DNA of 64,000 bases from DASQPA01 sp963756455 (GTDB lineage: Bacteria; Acidobacteriota; Thermoanaerobaculia; Multivoradales; UBA5704): positions 2,790,001-2,854,000 of the forward strand of contig CAVWNC010000004.1 in NCBI GenBank assembly GCA_963756455.1, written 5' to 3'. Shown one piece after another: positions 28,636-37,194 of this stretch (positions are counted from its first letter, which is position 1; the number at the start of each line of letters is the position of its first letter). The position numbers were made by a program, and so were the translations under genes. The notes under the pieces were generated by a model that saw only the letters and a program-made list of their open reading frames with translations, was not told the DNA's origin and ran no database searches.

Positions 28636-29489
28636 ATGGATCGCCCCACGCCCTTCGCCGGCTACTCTACCCGTGACGTGGCGACGATGCTCGGGCTCTC
28701 CCCGAGCAGATCCGCTCCTATGTCCGCGCCGGTTTCCTCTCCCCGCCCAAGGGAGCGCGCGGCGAGCTTCTGTTCTCCTTCCAGGATCTCGTTCTCTTGC
28801 GCACCGCCAAGGGTCTCGTCGCGGCACGGGTCCCCGGGCGCCGGGTGCGCCAGGCGCTCGCCCGGCTGAAACACCAGCTCCCCAGCGGCCGGCCGCTCAC
28901 CGCCATCCGCATCCTCGCCGACGGCAAGCGGGTGATCGCGAGAGACGGCCGCGAGGTGTGGAACCCCGAGTCGGGCCAGGCGCTCCTCGATTTCGATGTC
29001 TCCGATCTGGCGCGGGAGGCCGCGCCCTTCTCGCGGCGTGCCGCCGAGGCCGCCCGGGTGCATGAGAAAGAGCTGGGGGCCGAGGACTGGTACGATCTGG
29101 GCTGCGAGCTCGAAGCCACGGCTCCCGAGGAGGCCATGGACGCCTACCGGCGCGCCCTGGCGCTCGACGCCGGCCACGCCGACGCCCACCTGAACCTCGG
29201 GCGCCTGCACCACGAGCGCGGCGAGCTCCCGTCCGCCGAGGAGCACTACCGGCAAGCCTTGACCGTTAGACCGGGCGACGCCACGGCGGCCTTCGATCTC
29301 GGGGTGGTCCTGGAGGATCTCGGGCGGCTGCCGGAAGCCGTCGGGGCCTACGAAGCGGCGGTCGCCGCCGATCCCGAGTACGCCGACGCCTACTTCAACC
29401 TCTCCGGAGTCTACGAGCAGCTCGACCGCCGGATCGACGCCCTGCGGCATCTCAAGACCTACAAGCGCCTGATCGACCGCCGGGGCTGA
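28636..29489 (+). pseudogene. MerR-type HTH plus TPR protein, one-base frameshift
   Basis: The frame from ATG 28636 reads YSTRDVATMLGLSP, the start of a MerR-like helix-turn-helix. The motif then continues in another frame as EQIRSYVRAGFLSP, FSFQDLVLLRTAKGL and on to 29489. A missing C in the CCCC run near 28700 explains the shift. The rest has a long linker and three or more tetratricopeptide repeats (YRRALALDAGHADAHLNLGR, then PSAEEHYRQALTVRPGD). The intact product would have about 284 residues, a DNA-binding TPR regulator of a type I associate with Acidobacteriota. It is either inactivated or a sequence error. A TTG at 28797 could start a shorter TPR-only protein. Confidence 0.7.
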
Positions 29490-29493
29490 GCGC

Positions 29494-29523
29494 TTGACTT
29501 CTTATGCCGTAGGGGCATAGGCT
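29494..29523 (+). promoter_or_regulatory. Possible promoter with overlapping dyad
   Basis: TTGACT (29494-29499), an 18-base gap and TAGGCT (29518-29523) form a weak sigma70-like promoter ahead of the gene at 29573. A perfect 6-bp dyad TATGCC/GGCATA (29503-29519) fills the spacer, a natural place for a repressor or activator. Confidence 0.4.
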
Positions 29524-29572
29524 GTCGGGGAAGAACTTTGCTGTTCCCAATCCTGTTCAGGAGGAGAGATCC

Positions 29573-30847
29573 ATGAAACGGAAGCACATTCTGTTGCTGG
29601 GTGGCCTGGCCGCCCTGCTCCCCGGCCTTGCCGCGCCCGCCGCGGCCACCCCGAAGGCTCAGGGCGTCGAGCTTCGGGTCAGCTCGGCGTCGGCGCCGGG
29701 CGCCAGCGCCCGGCACCCGATCGCGGCCTACACCACGGGGGGGCAGTCGCTGGTCGCCTGGGAAGACGACCGGGCCGGCATCGTCGGCCGCTTCTTCGGC
29801 GCCGATGGCTCGCCTCTCGGTGCCGACGTCAAGCTGGTCGCCAACCAGGTGCCGAGCATCCTGCCCTACAAGACTCAGGTGCTGATCGAGCGGGAGCCGT
29901 CGATCGCCGTCCTCCCCAACGGCCAGTTCTTCCTCTTCTGGACCGAGGAGACCGACTTCGAGGAGGCCGACCTCTTCTTCGTGCAGGACACCCTGATCGA
30001 CCACAACGTCTTCGGCCGGCTGTTCAACGCCTCCGGGACGCCGGCGGGCAACCGCTTCCCGGTCCATGCCAATACGGCAGGCTTCCAGAACGGGGCGCGC
30101 TCGCTCGTCCGCACGAGCGACGTCGTCGTCACCTGGTCGAGCAGCCGCAACCCGGTGTTCCCCACCAACGGCGTCTCGGACGGCGTCTTCGCCCGCACCT
30201 TCGACTTCCTCGGCAATGCCACCAGCGGCGAGCTGCGGGTGAGCCCGTCGGGCACGCGCTCGGGCGCGCCGGCGATCGCCGGCGCCAAGGGCAAGTTCGC
30301 CGTCGCCTTCGAAGGCGCCGACAGCGACGGCCGCGGTATCTTCCTCCAGCCCTATACCGCCGCCGCGGCGCCGATCGGCTCTCTCGTACGGGTCAACACC
30401 GATACCGTCCGCGACCAGCGGCGGCCGTCGATTGCCGCGGACGCGGCCGGCAACTACATGGTCGTCTGGCAGAGCCAGGTGCCGGACGCCAAGCACGCCC
30501 GCATCTACGGCCAGGAGGTCGGCGCGGCCGGCAACCTGATCGGCGGCCAGCTCGCGGTGAGCCCGGGCACCGACAAGTACGAGGTGGCGCCTTCGGTGGC
30601 CGCCGGACAGTCGACCTTCCTCGTCGTCTGGCTGGGCTATGGGGACACCTTCCCGACCGGCATCGACGCCAGCTCGATCGACCGGACGACCGGCGCTGTC
30701 GGCACCGCGTTCCAGCTCAACCAGCTGTCGCTCGGCGCCAACACCGAAATCTGGGTGGCGGGCAACGGCGCCGGCAACTTCCTCAGCCCGTGGGAAGGCT
30801 TCGTCGGCAACGACCTGGGCATCTCCGGACGGCGGATCTCCGAGTAA
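29573..30847 (+). CDS. Secreted repeat protein, possibly a beta-propeller
   Basis: This 424-residue exported protein has a clear signal peptide (LLLGGLAALLPGLAAPAAA) and AGGAGGAGAG before the ATG. Recurrent blocks of about 50-70 residues (SLVAWEDDRAGIVGRFFGADGS, QFFLFWTEETD, FAVAFEGADSDGRGIFLQPY, YMVVWQSQVPDAKHARIYGQ, FLVVWLGYGD) suggest a propeller of WQ/WE-type strands, as in many secreted Acidobacteriota and Myxococcota proteins. The function is unknown. It is followed by a strong hairpin. Confidence 0.65.
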   Translation: MKRKHILLLGGLAALLPGLAAPAAATPKAQGVELRVSSASAPGASARHPIAAYTTGGQSLVAWEDDRAGIVGRFFGADGSPLGADVKLVANQVPSILPYKTQVLIEREPSIAVLPNGQFFLFWTEETDFEEADLFFVQDTLIDHNVFGRLFNASGTPAGNRFPVHANTAGFQNGARSLVRTSDVVVTWSSSRNPVFPTNGVSDGVFARTFDFLGNATSGELRVSPSGTRSGAPAIAGAKGKFAVAFEGADSDGRGIFLQPYTAAAAPIGSLVRVNTDTVRDQRRPSIAADAAGNYMVVWQSQVPDAKHARIYGQEVGAAGNLIGGQLAVSPGTDKYEVAPSVAAGQSTFLVVWLGYGDTFPTGIDASSIDRTTGAVGTAFQLNQLSLGANTEIWVAGNGAGNFLSPWEGFVGNDLGISGRRISE

Positions 30848-30873
30848 GCGTTTTTTGAGAGCGAAAAACTCGC

Positions 30874-30904
30874 GCGCCCCGTCCGGGACCTTCCGGCGGG
30901 GCGC
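30874..30904 (+). terminator. Terminator-like hairpin
   Basis: A stem GCGCCCCG/CGGGGCGC extended by CCGG/CCGG with a 6-nt loop is followed by TCGGTGTTTCT. It lies 27 bases after the stop of the secreted repeat protein and before the next gene. Confidence 0.7.
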
Positions 30905-30935
30905 TCGGTGTTTCTGAGGTGCTACTCTCCACCCC

Positions 30936-31892
30936 GTGAGCGAAACGGAAGCGATCGACCATGAGGTGACACCGGCCCAGGCGGGCCAGACGGTGCCCGC
31001 GCTCCTCCGGGAGCTTCTTCCCGGGACCTCCTGGAGCCGCGCCAAGGAGCTCGTCCAGAGCGGCCGGGTGCGGGTCGACGGCTCGATGGTCCCCGATCCG
31101 GCGACCCGGGTGGAGGCGGGGAATCGGGTCGAGCTCCATCCCGACGGGCCGTCCCTGCCGCGCGGGCCGCTGCCGCCTTCCGCCCTGATCTATGCGGATG
31201 CCGACCTGGTGGTGGTCGACAAGCCCGCCGGCCTCTTGACCGTGCCCTTCTCAGGGGAGCGCGACACCTTGATCTCGCTGACCCGGACGCTCCTCGCCCG
31301 CCGCGAGGGAGAGGGCCGCGGGCCGGCCCTCCGCGCCGTCCAGCGGCTCGACAAGGAGACCTCGGGGCTCCTCGTCTTCGCCCGTTCGGTCCCCGCCGAG
31401 CGCCTGCTCCAGGAACAGTTCCGGGTGCACAGCGTCACCCGCCGGTATTTGGGCCTCGTCCATGGCACGGCGGCGACCGGCACCCACGACAGCCTCCTCC
31501 TCGCCGACCGCGGGGATGGCCTCCGCGGCTCCTGGGGGGTCTTCAGACGGCCCAAGGGCGAGCCGCCGCCCAACGCGCGGCGAGCGGTCACCCACGTCCA
31601 GGTGGTCGAGCGCCTCGCGGGCGGCGCCACCCTCGTCTCCTGCGAGCTCGAAACCGGCCGCCAGCACCAGATCCGCATCCATCTGGCCGAGGCCGGGCAC
31701 CCCCTCTTAGGCGAGCGGGTCTACATCCGCGACTATCTCCGCGCATCGCGCGGTGCCCTCCTCCCGGCGCCGCGGCCCATGCTGCACGCGGGCCTTCTCG
31801 GTTTCGCCCATCCCCGGGGAGGCCGGTCGATGCGTTTCGAGACGCCGCCGCCGGCCGACTTCCTCGCCATGCTGGCGCGGCTCCGCTCTTAG
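30936..31892 (+). CDS. RluA-family pseudouridine synthase
   Basis: This 318-residue enzyme converts uridine to pseudouridine in rRNA or tRNA. An S4-like RNA-binding domain (about 25-75, SWSRAKELVQSGRVRVDG) precedes the catalytic domain. Its active-site motif AVQRLDKETSGLL contains the catalytic Asp near 140, and ELETGRQHQIRIHLAEAGHP is also typical. The start is GTG. It converges with the GGDEF-EAL gene, their stop codons overlapping by 4 bases. The RNA target cannot be told from sequence. Confidence 0.92.
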   Translation: MSETEAIDHEVTPAQAGQTVPALLRELLPGTSWSRAKELVQSGRVRVDGSMVPDPATRVEAGNRVELHPDGPSLPRGPLPPSALIYADADLVVVDKPAGLLTVPFSGERDTLISLTRTLLARREGEGRGPALRAVQRLDKETSGLLVFARSVPAERLLQEQFRVHSVTRRYLGLVHGTAATGTHDSLLLADRGDGLRGSWGVFRRPKGEPPPNARRAVTHVQVVERLAGGATLVSCELETGRQHQIRIHLAEAGHPLLGERVYIRDYLRASRGALLPAPRPMLHAGLLGFAHPRGGRSMRFETPPPADFLAMLARLRS

Positions 31893-34249
31893 CGGGGAGT
31901 TTCGAGCAGCGGGAGCGCGGGGTTCGGCAGCGGCGCGCTCGCTGCGAGGAGGGTGTCGACGCTCCCCAGGAGCGCCTCCAGGTCGCAGGCGGCGGCCGGC
32001 CGGCAGAAGAGGAAGCCCTGGCCGTAGTCGCAGTCGAGCTCCACGAGCCGGGCCAGCTGGTCGACGTCCTCCACCCCCTCGGCGATCACCTGCATCCCCA
32101 GGTTGTGGGCCAGGGTGACGACGGCGCGGACGATCTCCAGATTGCGGTGGCTCCTGGCGATGGGGTTGACGAAGGTGTGGTCGAGCTTCAGCCGATGAAG
32201 GTCGAAGTTGTGGAGGTAGGAGAGCGACGAGTAGCCGGTGCCGAAGTCGTCGATACAGAGCCGGACGCCCCGGGCGCGGAGCTCGCGGAGCATGGTCGCG
32301 GCCGACACCGAGTTCTCCATGAGGACGCTCTCGGTGATCTCGATCGTCAACCGCTCGCCGGGGAGGCCGCTCTCCAACAGGATTTCGTCGATGCGGGCGA
32401 TGAGATCGGGCTGGGCGAACTGCTTGCTCGAAAGGTTGACGCTGACCGAGAGGTCTTCGCGCTCGGGGAAGCGCTGGTGCCAGTCGGCCATCTGGCGGCA
32501 GGCCTGGGCGAGCACCCAGTGGCCCAGGGGGACGATCAGGCCGGTCTCCTCCGCCACCGGGATGAACTCGGCCGGCGAGCCGCCGATCTCCTCGCGCCAG
32601 CGCGCCAGGGCTTCGACCTCGGCCAGGCGTCCGGTTTTGAGGTCGACGATGGGCTGGAAGTGGAGCGACAGCTCCTCGCGCTCGATCGCCTGGCGCAGCG
32701 AGGTCTCGATCTTCAAGCGGGCGAGGACGTCGACGTGCATGACGGCGTCGAAGACCACCGGCTGGCCGGAGCCCAGGGCCTTCGAGCGGAACATCGCGGT
32801 GTCGGCGTCGCGCACCAGGTCCTCGGCTCTACAGCCGCCCGGCGCCGAGAGGGAGATGCCGATCGAGCCGGCGGCGAAGACCTCGTGGCCGCCCAGGGTC
32901 ACCGGTCGCTTGAGCTGCTGCTGGATGCGCTCGGCGACCCGCACCGCGTCGCTCACGGCGGAGATCCCCTCTAAAAGGAGGGCGAACTCGTCGCCCCCCA
33001 GGCGCGCCACGGTGTCCTCCGGGCGCAGGCAGCGCTCCAGCCGGCGGGCGGTCTCGGCGAGCAGGCGGTCGCCCATGAGATGGCCGAGGCTGTCGTTGAT
33101 CAGCTTGAAACGGTCGAGGTCTAAGAACAGCACGGCCACCCGGTGCTCCGGGTTGCGGGTCGCTCGGGCGAGCGAGCGCTCCAGCCGGTCCATGTAGAGA
33201 GCGCGGTTGGGGAGGCCGGTCAGGACATCGTGAAAGGCGTCGTGAAGGAGCTGCTGCTCGGAGAGCTTGCGCTCGGTGATGTCGGTGAGCGAGCCGGCCA
33301 TCCGCACCGCCCGGCCGTCGGGATCGCGCACCGAGAGCCCGCGGCAGAGCATCCAGCGGTAGCGGCCGTCCTTGTGGAGGACCCGGTGCTCGCATTCGAG
33401 CTGCGGGGTGAGCCCCGCCAGGTGAGCGGCGAGCGCCGCGTCCAGGGCCCGCACGTCCTCGGGATGCACTCTCTTCAGCCAGTCGGACGGGCTGCTGCCG
33501 ATCTCGTCCTGGGAGTAGCCGAGGATCGACCGGAAGCGGGCGGAGAAGTAGACCACCTCGGAATCGAGGTCCCAGTCCCAGAGACCGGCGTTGGCGCCGC
33601 TCATCGCCAGGGCGTAGCGCTCCTCGCTTTCGCGCAGAGCGTGCTCGGCGCGTTTGCGGCCGGTGATGTCGAGCGCCACCCCGATGCAGCCGGCGATCTG
33701 GCCGGCGGCGTCGAGGAGCGGCTCGACGTGGGTCTCGTAGATCCGCCCCACCCACTCCTGCTCGTAGCTCCGCGGCTCGCCGCGGAGGGCGGCCCAGTGG
33801 GCGGCGATGGGGAGGAAGGTGCCGTCGCCGGTGCCGAAGTACTCGTAGAGCGACATGCCGCGGGTCTGCTCCGAATCCCGGCCGAGAGTGGCCAGGCCGC
33901 GGCCGAGGCTCGACATGAGCCGGAGGTCGCGGTCGGTCGTCCAGAGGACCGCCGGGATCTGGGCGAGGAGGTGCCGGTTTCTCTCCTCGCTGGCGCGGAG
34001 ATCCTCCTCGACCTGGCGCCGCGAGAAGGCGCGCGAGAGGAGGGCGCGGACGGGAGTCGCGAGCTCCTCCAGATTGCCGGAGCAGGAGACGATCAGGTCG
34101 GCCTCGCTGTCCGCCGCGGTCACGGCCTCCGCCGTGTCGAGCGCCAGAACCTCGACGCCGGGGAAGTCGGCACGGAGCCACGCCACCGCGCGGGCGCGGT
34201 GTTCGGGGTCGTCTTCGACGAGCAGGACGCGCAGCGCACGTGCCTTCAT
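31889..34249 (-). CDS. PAS-GGDEF-EAL cyclic-di-GMP regulator
   Basis: This 786-residue signalling protein probably makes and/or degrades cyclic di-GMP. Order: a shortened receiver-like start (RVLLVEDDPEH) lacking a phospho-acceptor Asp at the expected place (DLIVSCSGN); two PAS domains with PAC segments (about 90-210 and 215-340); GGDEF (about 350-510, RLGGDEF intact); EAL (about 525-770, EVEALARW, DDFGTGYSSLSYL and EGVED intact). Both active sites look complete, so it may be bifunctional. ATG at 34249 begins the receiver-like fold; a longer in-frame extension reads through the opposite gene's start and is rejected. Confidence 0.92.
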   Translation of the reverse strand: MKARALRVLLVEDDPEHRARAVAWLRADFPGVEVLALDTAEAVTAADSEADLIVSCSGNLEELATPVRALLSRAFSRRQVEEDLRASEERNRHLLAQIPAVLWTTDRDLRLMSSLGRGLATLGRDSEQTRGMSLYEYFGTGDGTFLPIAAHWAALRGEPRSYEQEWVGRIYETHVEPLLDAAGQIAGCIGVALDITGRKRAEHALRESEERYALAMSGANAGLWDWDLDSEVVYFSARFRSILGYSQDEIGSSPSDWLKRVHPEDVRALDAALAAHLAGLTPQLECEHRVLHKDGRYRWMLCRGLSVRDPDGRAVRMAGSLTDITERKLSEQQLLHDAFHDVLTGLPNRALYMDRLERSLARATRNPEHRVAVLFLDLDRFKLINDSLGHLMGDRLLAETARRLERCLRPEDTVARLGGDEFALLLEGISAVSDAVRVAERIQQQLKRPVTLGGHEVFAAGSIGISLSAPGGCRAEDLVRDADTAMFRSKALGSGQPVVFDAVMHVDVLARLKIETSLRQAIEREELSLHFQPIVDLKTGRLAEVEALARWREEIGGSPAEFIPVAEETGLIVPLGHWVLAQACRQMADWHQRFPEREDLSVSVNLSSKQFAQPDLIARIDEILLESGLPGERLTIEITESVLMENSVSAATMLRELRARGVRLCIDDFGTGYSSLSYLHNFDLHRLKLDHTFVNPIARSHRNLEIVRAVVTLAHNLGMQVIAEGVEDVDQLARLVELDCDYGQGFLFCRPAAACDLEALLGSVDTLLAASAPLPNPALPLLETPR

Positions 34250-34345
34250 TTCCGGTTCGGCTCCGAGGGGTCCCCTAGATCCTACCCCAAACTGGCGCAA
34301 CTTGACCTCTCTCCTTTGCGTACAAGGGCGGGAAAGGAGGGCCTC

Positions 34346-36199
34346 ATGCGCCCTATGTTGATGCTGACTCTCGTCCTTACCGCGGCCGGAGCGCTGGCTC
34401 CCCCGGTCGCTTTCGCAATCCCTGCGGCCCCGGCCGCGCCGACCGCGAATGCCGCCAAGACCGTCTCTTCCGACAGAGCGGCCGGCAAAGCGGCTTCCGG
34501 TAAGTCCCTTGAAGCCCGGAGGAAGGTTCTGTCCGACCTCCTCGCCGAGCAGTGGGAGTACACCCTCTCGCACGCGCCGGAGTTCGCCTCCATCCTGGGG
34601 GACAAGCGCTGGAACGACCAGATCTCCGACTTCTCGCAGCATGCGGTCAACGCCGACCTAGAAGCGACCCGGAAGTTTCTCGCCCGCTTCGCGGCGATCG
34701 ACACCACCGGCTTCCCCGAGCAGGAGGTCTTGAACCAGGCGCTCATGGTGAGAAACCTCCGTGAGCAGGTCGACAGCGCCCGCTTCAAGGAATGGGAGAT
34801 GCCGGTCACCCAGATCTCCGGCATCCATCTCCAACTGGCGCAGTTCCCCACCGCGCTCACCTTCAAGACGGCAAAGGACTACACGGACCTGACGACCCGC
34901 TACCGCAAGTTCCCCACCGCCTTCGAGCAGACGATCGCCCTCATGCGCCAGGGGATGGCCGACAACCTGATGCCCCCCCGTTTCCTGCTCGACAAGGTGG
35001 TGATGCAGACCGACGGGCTCGCCAAACAGGACGCGGAGAGCTCGCCCTTCGCCCAACCGGTCCAGAAGTTCCCCCCGGAGATCCCCGTGGCGGAGCAGAA
35101 GCGGCTCCACGACGAGATGATCGCCGCCATCAAGGAGGCGGTGCTGCCGGCCTACGCCCGCTTCGCGACCTTCGTGCGCGACGAGTATGCTCCCAGGGGC
35201 CGGAGCGAGCCCGGCATGTGGTCCCTCCCCGATGGGGATCTCCGCTACGCTCTCGCCGTCCGCCGCTCGACGACGACCGATCTCACCCCCGAGGCGATCC
35301 ACCAGCTGGGGCTCGCGCAGGTGAAGGAGATCGAGGCGCAGATGCTCGTCCTCGCCAAGAAGCTCGGGTTCAACGATTTGAAGACCCTGAACGCGTCGCT
35401 CGACAAAAACCCCAAGCTCCACGCCCAGTCGCGCCAGCAGATCCTGGACCTCTATAAAGGCTACATCGACCAGATGTGGCCGAAGCTGCCGCAGCTCTTC
35501 GGCCGCCTGCCCAAGGCCAAGCTCGAAGTGCTGCCGGTCGAGGAGTTCCGGGAGAAGGAGGCCTCCGACGCCGCCTACGACACCGGCTCGCCGGACGGTT
35601 CGCGCCCGGGGCGGGTCTGGGTCAACACCGGCAATCCGCAGGAGAGGAAGATCATCACCGCCGAGGACACGGCCTACCACGAAGGGGTCCCCGGGCATCA
35701 CCTGCAGCTCTCGATCGCCCAGGAGCTGCCGAGCCTGCCGCCCTTCCGCCAGCAGGGCGGCTACACCGCCTTCGTCGAGGGCTGGGCGCTCTACGCCGAG
35801 CGCCTGGGCAAGGAGGTCGGTTTCTACCAGGATCCCTACAGCGACTACGGCCGCCTCCAGGACGAGATGCTCCGCGCCATCCGCCTGGTGGTCGACACCG
35901 GCTTCCACTACAAGCGCTGGACCCGCGACCAGGTGGTCCAGTTCTTCCACGACCACTCGGCGCAGGACGAACTCTCGGTACAGAGCGAGACCGACCGCTA
36001 CATCGTCTGGCCGGGTCAGGCTCTGGGCTACAAGATCGGACAGCTCAAAATTCTCGAATTGCGGGCGAGGGCGGAAAAGGCCCTGGGAGCGAAGTTCGAC
36101 ATCCGCAAGTTCCACGACGAGGTGCTGGGAGCTGGAGCGCTGCCTCTCGACGTCCTCGAAAGGCGGATCGACAGCTGGATCGCATCGCAGAAGACGTAG
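34346..36199 (+). CDS. Secreted DUF885-family metallopeptidase-like protein
   Basis: This 617-residue protein has a signal peptide (LMLTLVLTAAGALAPPVAFA) and GGAAAGGAGG just before the ATG. The DUF885 body carries the zinc-type motif AYHEGVPGHH near 445, GGYTAFVEGWALYAERLG, and the C-terminal WPGQALGYKIGQLKI that typifies the family. Members are thought to be periplasmic or outer-membrane-associated peptidases; activity here is inferred. It diverges from the cyclic-di-GMP regulator, with 96 bases between starts. Confidence 0.9.
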   Translation: MRPMLMLTLVLTAAGALAPPVAFAIPAAPAAPTANAAKTVSSDRAAGKAASGKSLEARRKVLSDLLAEQWEYTLSHAPEFASILGDKRWNDQISDFSQHAVNADLEATRKFLARFAAIDTTGFPEQEVLNQALMVRNLREQVDSARFKEWEMPVTQISGIHLQLAQFPTALTFKTAKDYTDLTTRYRKFPTAFEQTIALMRQGMADNLMPPRFLLDKVVMQTDGLAKQDAESSPFAQPVQKFPPEIPVAEQKRLHDEMIAAIKEAVLPAYARFATFVRDEYAPRGRSEPGMWSLPDGDLRYALAVRRSTTTDLTPEAIHQLGLAQVKEIEAQMLVLAKKLGFNDLKTLNASLDKNPKLHAQSRQQILDLYKGYIDQMWPKLPQLFGRLPKAKLEVLPVEEFREKEASDAAYDTGSPDGSRPGRVWVNTGNPQERKIITAEDTAYHEGVPGHHLQLSIAQELPSLPPFRQQGGYTAFVEGWALYAERLGKEVGFYQDPYSDYGRLQDEMLRAIRLVVDTGFHYKRWTRDQVVQFFHDHSAQDELSVQSETDRYIVWPGQALGYKIGQLKILELRARAEKALGAKFDIRKFHDEVLGAGALPLDVLERRIDSWIASQKT

Positions 36200-36246
36200 A
36201 AGCAGGTTTGGACGGAGCCAGCGGAAAGAACCAGAGGAGGTATGTC

Positions 36247-36354
36247 ATGACAATACGGAAACGCCGCGGCCTGGGTCACCCTCGCCTCGCGGCGTCCCGA
36301 GGATCGGTGCGAGGCGTGTTAGGGGGATCTGAGACACCTTGGATTCGGCCTTGA
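36247..36354 (+). CDS. Possible short basic peptide ORF
   Basis: A 35-codon frame (MTIRKRRGLGHPRLAA...) begins 47 bases after the DUF885 stop and is preceded by GAGGAGGT with good spacing. The peptide is Arg-rich with no recognised family. It may be a real short gene or a chance ribosome site. Confidence 0.25.
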   Translation: MTIRKRRGLGHPRLAASRGSVRGVLGGSETPWIRP

Positions 36355-36371
36355 CCAGGCCCCTGTCGTTG

Positions 36372-36389
36372 ACTGGTACGACCACCAGT
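36372..36389 (+). promoter_or_regulatory. Possible operator of the MazEF pair
   Basis: A perfect 6-bp dyad ACTGGT-N6-ACCAGT lies 14 bases upstream of the antitoxin ATG. Antitoxin-toxin complexes commonly repress at such sites; this assignment is positional inference. Confidence 0.4.
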
Positions 36390-36403
36390 GACACCGTCCT
36401 GTC

Positions 36404-36643
36404 ATGAGCAGCGCCAAGATCGCCATCTCCCTCGACCCTGAGGCCTTGAAGCAGATGGACAGACTTGTCGAGGGGGGACTCTTCCCGAGCCGCAGCCGGC
36501 TGATCCAGGATGCGGTTGCCGAGAAGTTGCAGCGTCTGCGCCGGGTTCGCCTCGCACGGGAGTGTGCCAAGCTCGAGCCCGCGGCCGAACAGGCCGCGGC
36601 CGAAGAGTTCTTCCGTGGCGAGGCCGAATGGCCCGAATACTGA
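36404..36643 (+). CDS. Ribbon-helix-helix antitoxin (MazE/CopG-like)
   Basis: This is a 79-residue antitoxin. Residues 1-45 (KIAISLDPEALKQMDRLVEG, SRSRLIQDAVAEKL) match a ribbon-helix-helix DNA-binding fold, and the acidic tail (FFRGEAEWPEY) is the likely toxin-binding part. It overlaps the toxin gene by 16 bases, the usual coupled arrangement. It should bind and neutralise the MazF-type toxin and repress its own promoter. Confidence 0.85.
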   Translation: MSSAKIAISLDPEALKQMDRLVEGGLFPSRSRLIQDAVAEKLQRLRRVRLARECAKLEPAAEQAAAEEFFRGEAEWPEY

Positions 36644-36966
36644 GGGGTGACATTCTCTGGGCGGATCTCGACCCCGTGCGAGGTCGGGAGCAGGCCGGGC
36701 GGAGGCCGGTCCTGGTCTTGAGCCAAGACGTTTTCAACGAGCGCTCAGGCACCGTCATCGCCGTCGCCCTTACCAGCCAAGAGCCCAAGGTTGGCTATCC
36801 TCTGGCATTAGAGATGCGCTCCGTATCTTTGCCGAAGCGGACCTGGATCAAAATCAGCCGGATTCGGACGCTCTCGACCGCACGCCTGGGAGGGCTTCTC
36901 GGGCGTTTGGCTCCCGAGGAGCTCCAGGCAGCCCTCGAAGGACTGAACGAAATCCTCAGCGAATAG
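36628..36966 (+). CDS. MazF/PemK-type endoribonuclease toxin
   Basis: This is a 112-residue toxin that cleaves mRNA. It opens with RGDILWADLDPVRGREQAGRRPVLVLS, then VIAVALTSQ and TWIKISRIRTLSTARLG, all typical of the MazF/PemK fold. I chose ATG at 36628, overlapping the antitoxin end, because the longer frame adds 22 Arg-rich residues read in the antitoxin gene. The pair is probably a stability or stress module. Confidence 0.9.
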   Translation: MARILRGDILWADLDPVRGREQAGRRPVLVLSQDVFNERSGTVIAVALTSQEPKVGYPLALEMRSVSLPKRTWIKISRIRTLSTARLGGLLGRLAPEELQAALEGLNEILSE

Positions 36967-37006
36967 CCAGGGCGCCTTAGCGCCCACCCCGTCCTGGGTG
37001 TCGGTT

Positions 37007-37061
37007 TATGTCGCCGCTATGTCGCACTCGCGACGGACGGGCGCGACATAGCGCCGACATA
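37007..37061. repeat. 19-bp inverted repeat with repeated CGACATAGCG motif
   Basis: The left arm 37007-37025 and right arm 37043-37061 pair over 19 bp with one mismatch and a 17-nt spacer. Each arm contains the core TATGTCGC/GCGACATA twice, and a further copy follows at 37061-37067. It lies between mazF and the DJ-1/PfpI gene. It could be an operator for a regulator with several sites or a stable hairpin. There is no clear T-run. Confidence 0.55.
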
Positions 37062-37194
37062 GCGACAGATCCCTTTTCCCCCCACTTTCATGGCTGGCAC
37101 GCAAGTTGCCATTCCCCGTTCCATTGTTGCCGCCGTTTTCCATCATGGATAAATCCTCTGCAACTCTAACCCTCGTTGAATCAGGAGAATCGTC

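Noticed and set aside
28690..28710. Programmed frameshifting in the MerR-TPR gene
   Set aside because: No convincing slippery heptamer or downstream structure; a missing C is simpler.
33143..34345. Plus-strand extension upstream of the DUF885 gene
   Set aside because: It reads opposite the GGDEF-EAL gene and has no similarity; a strong ribosome site and signal peptide start at 34346.
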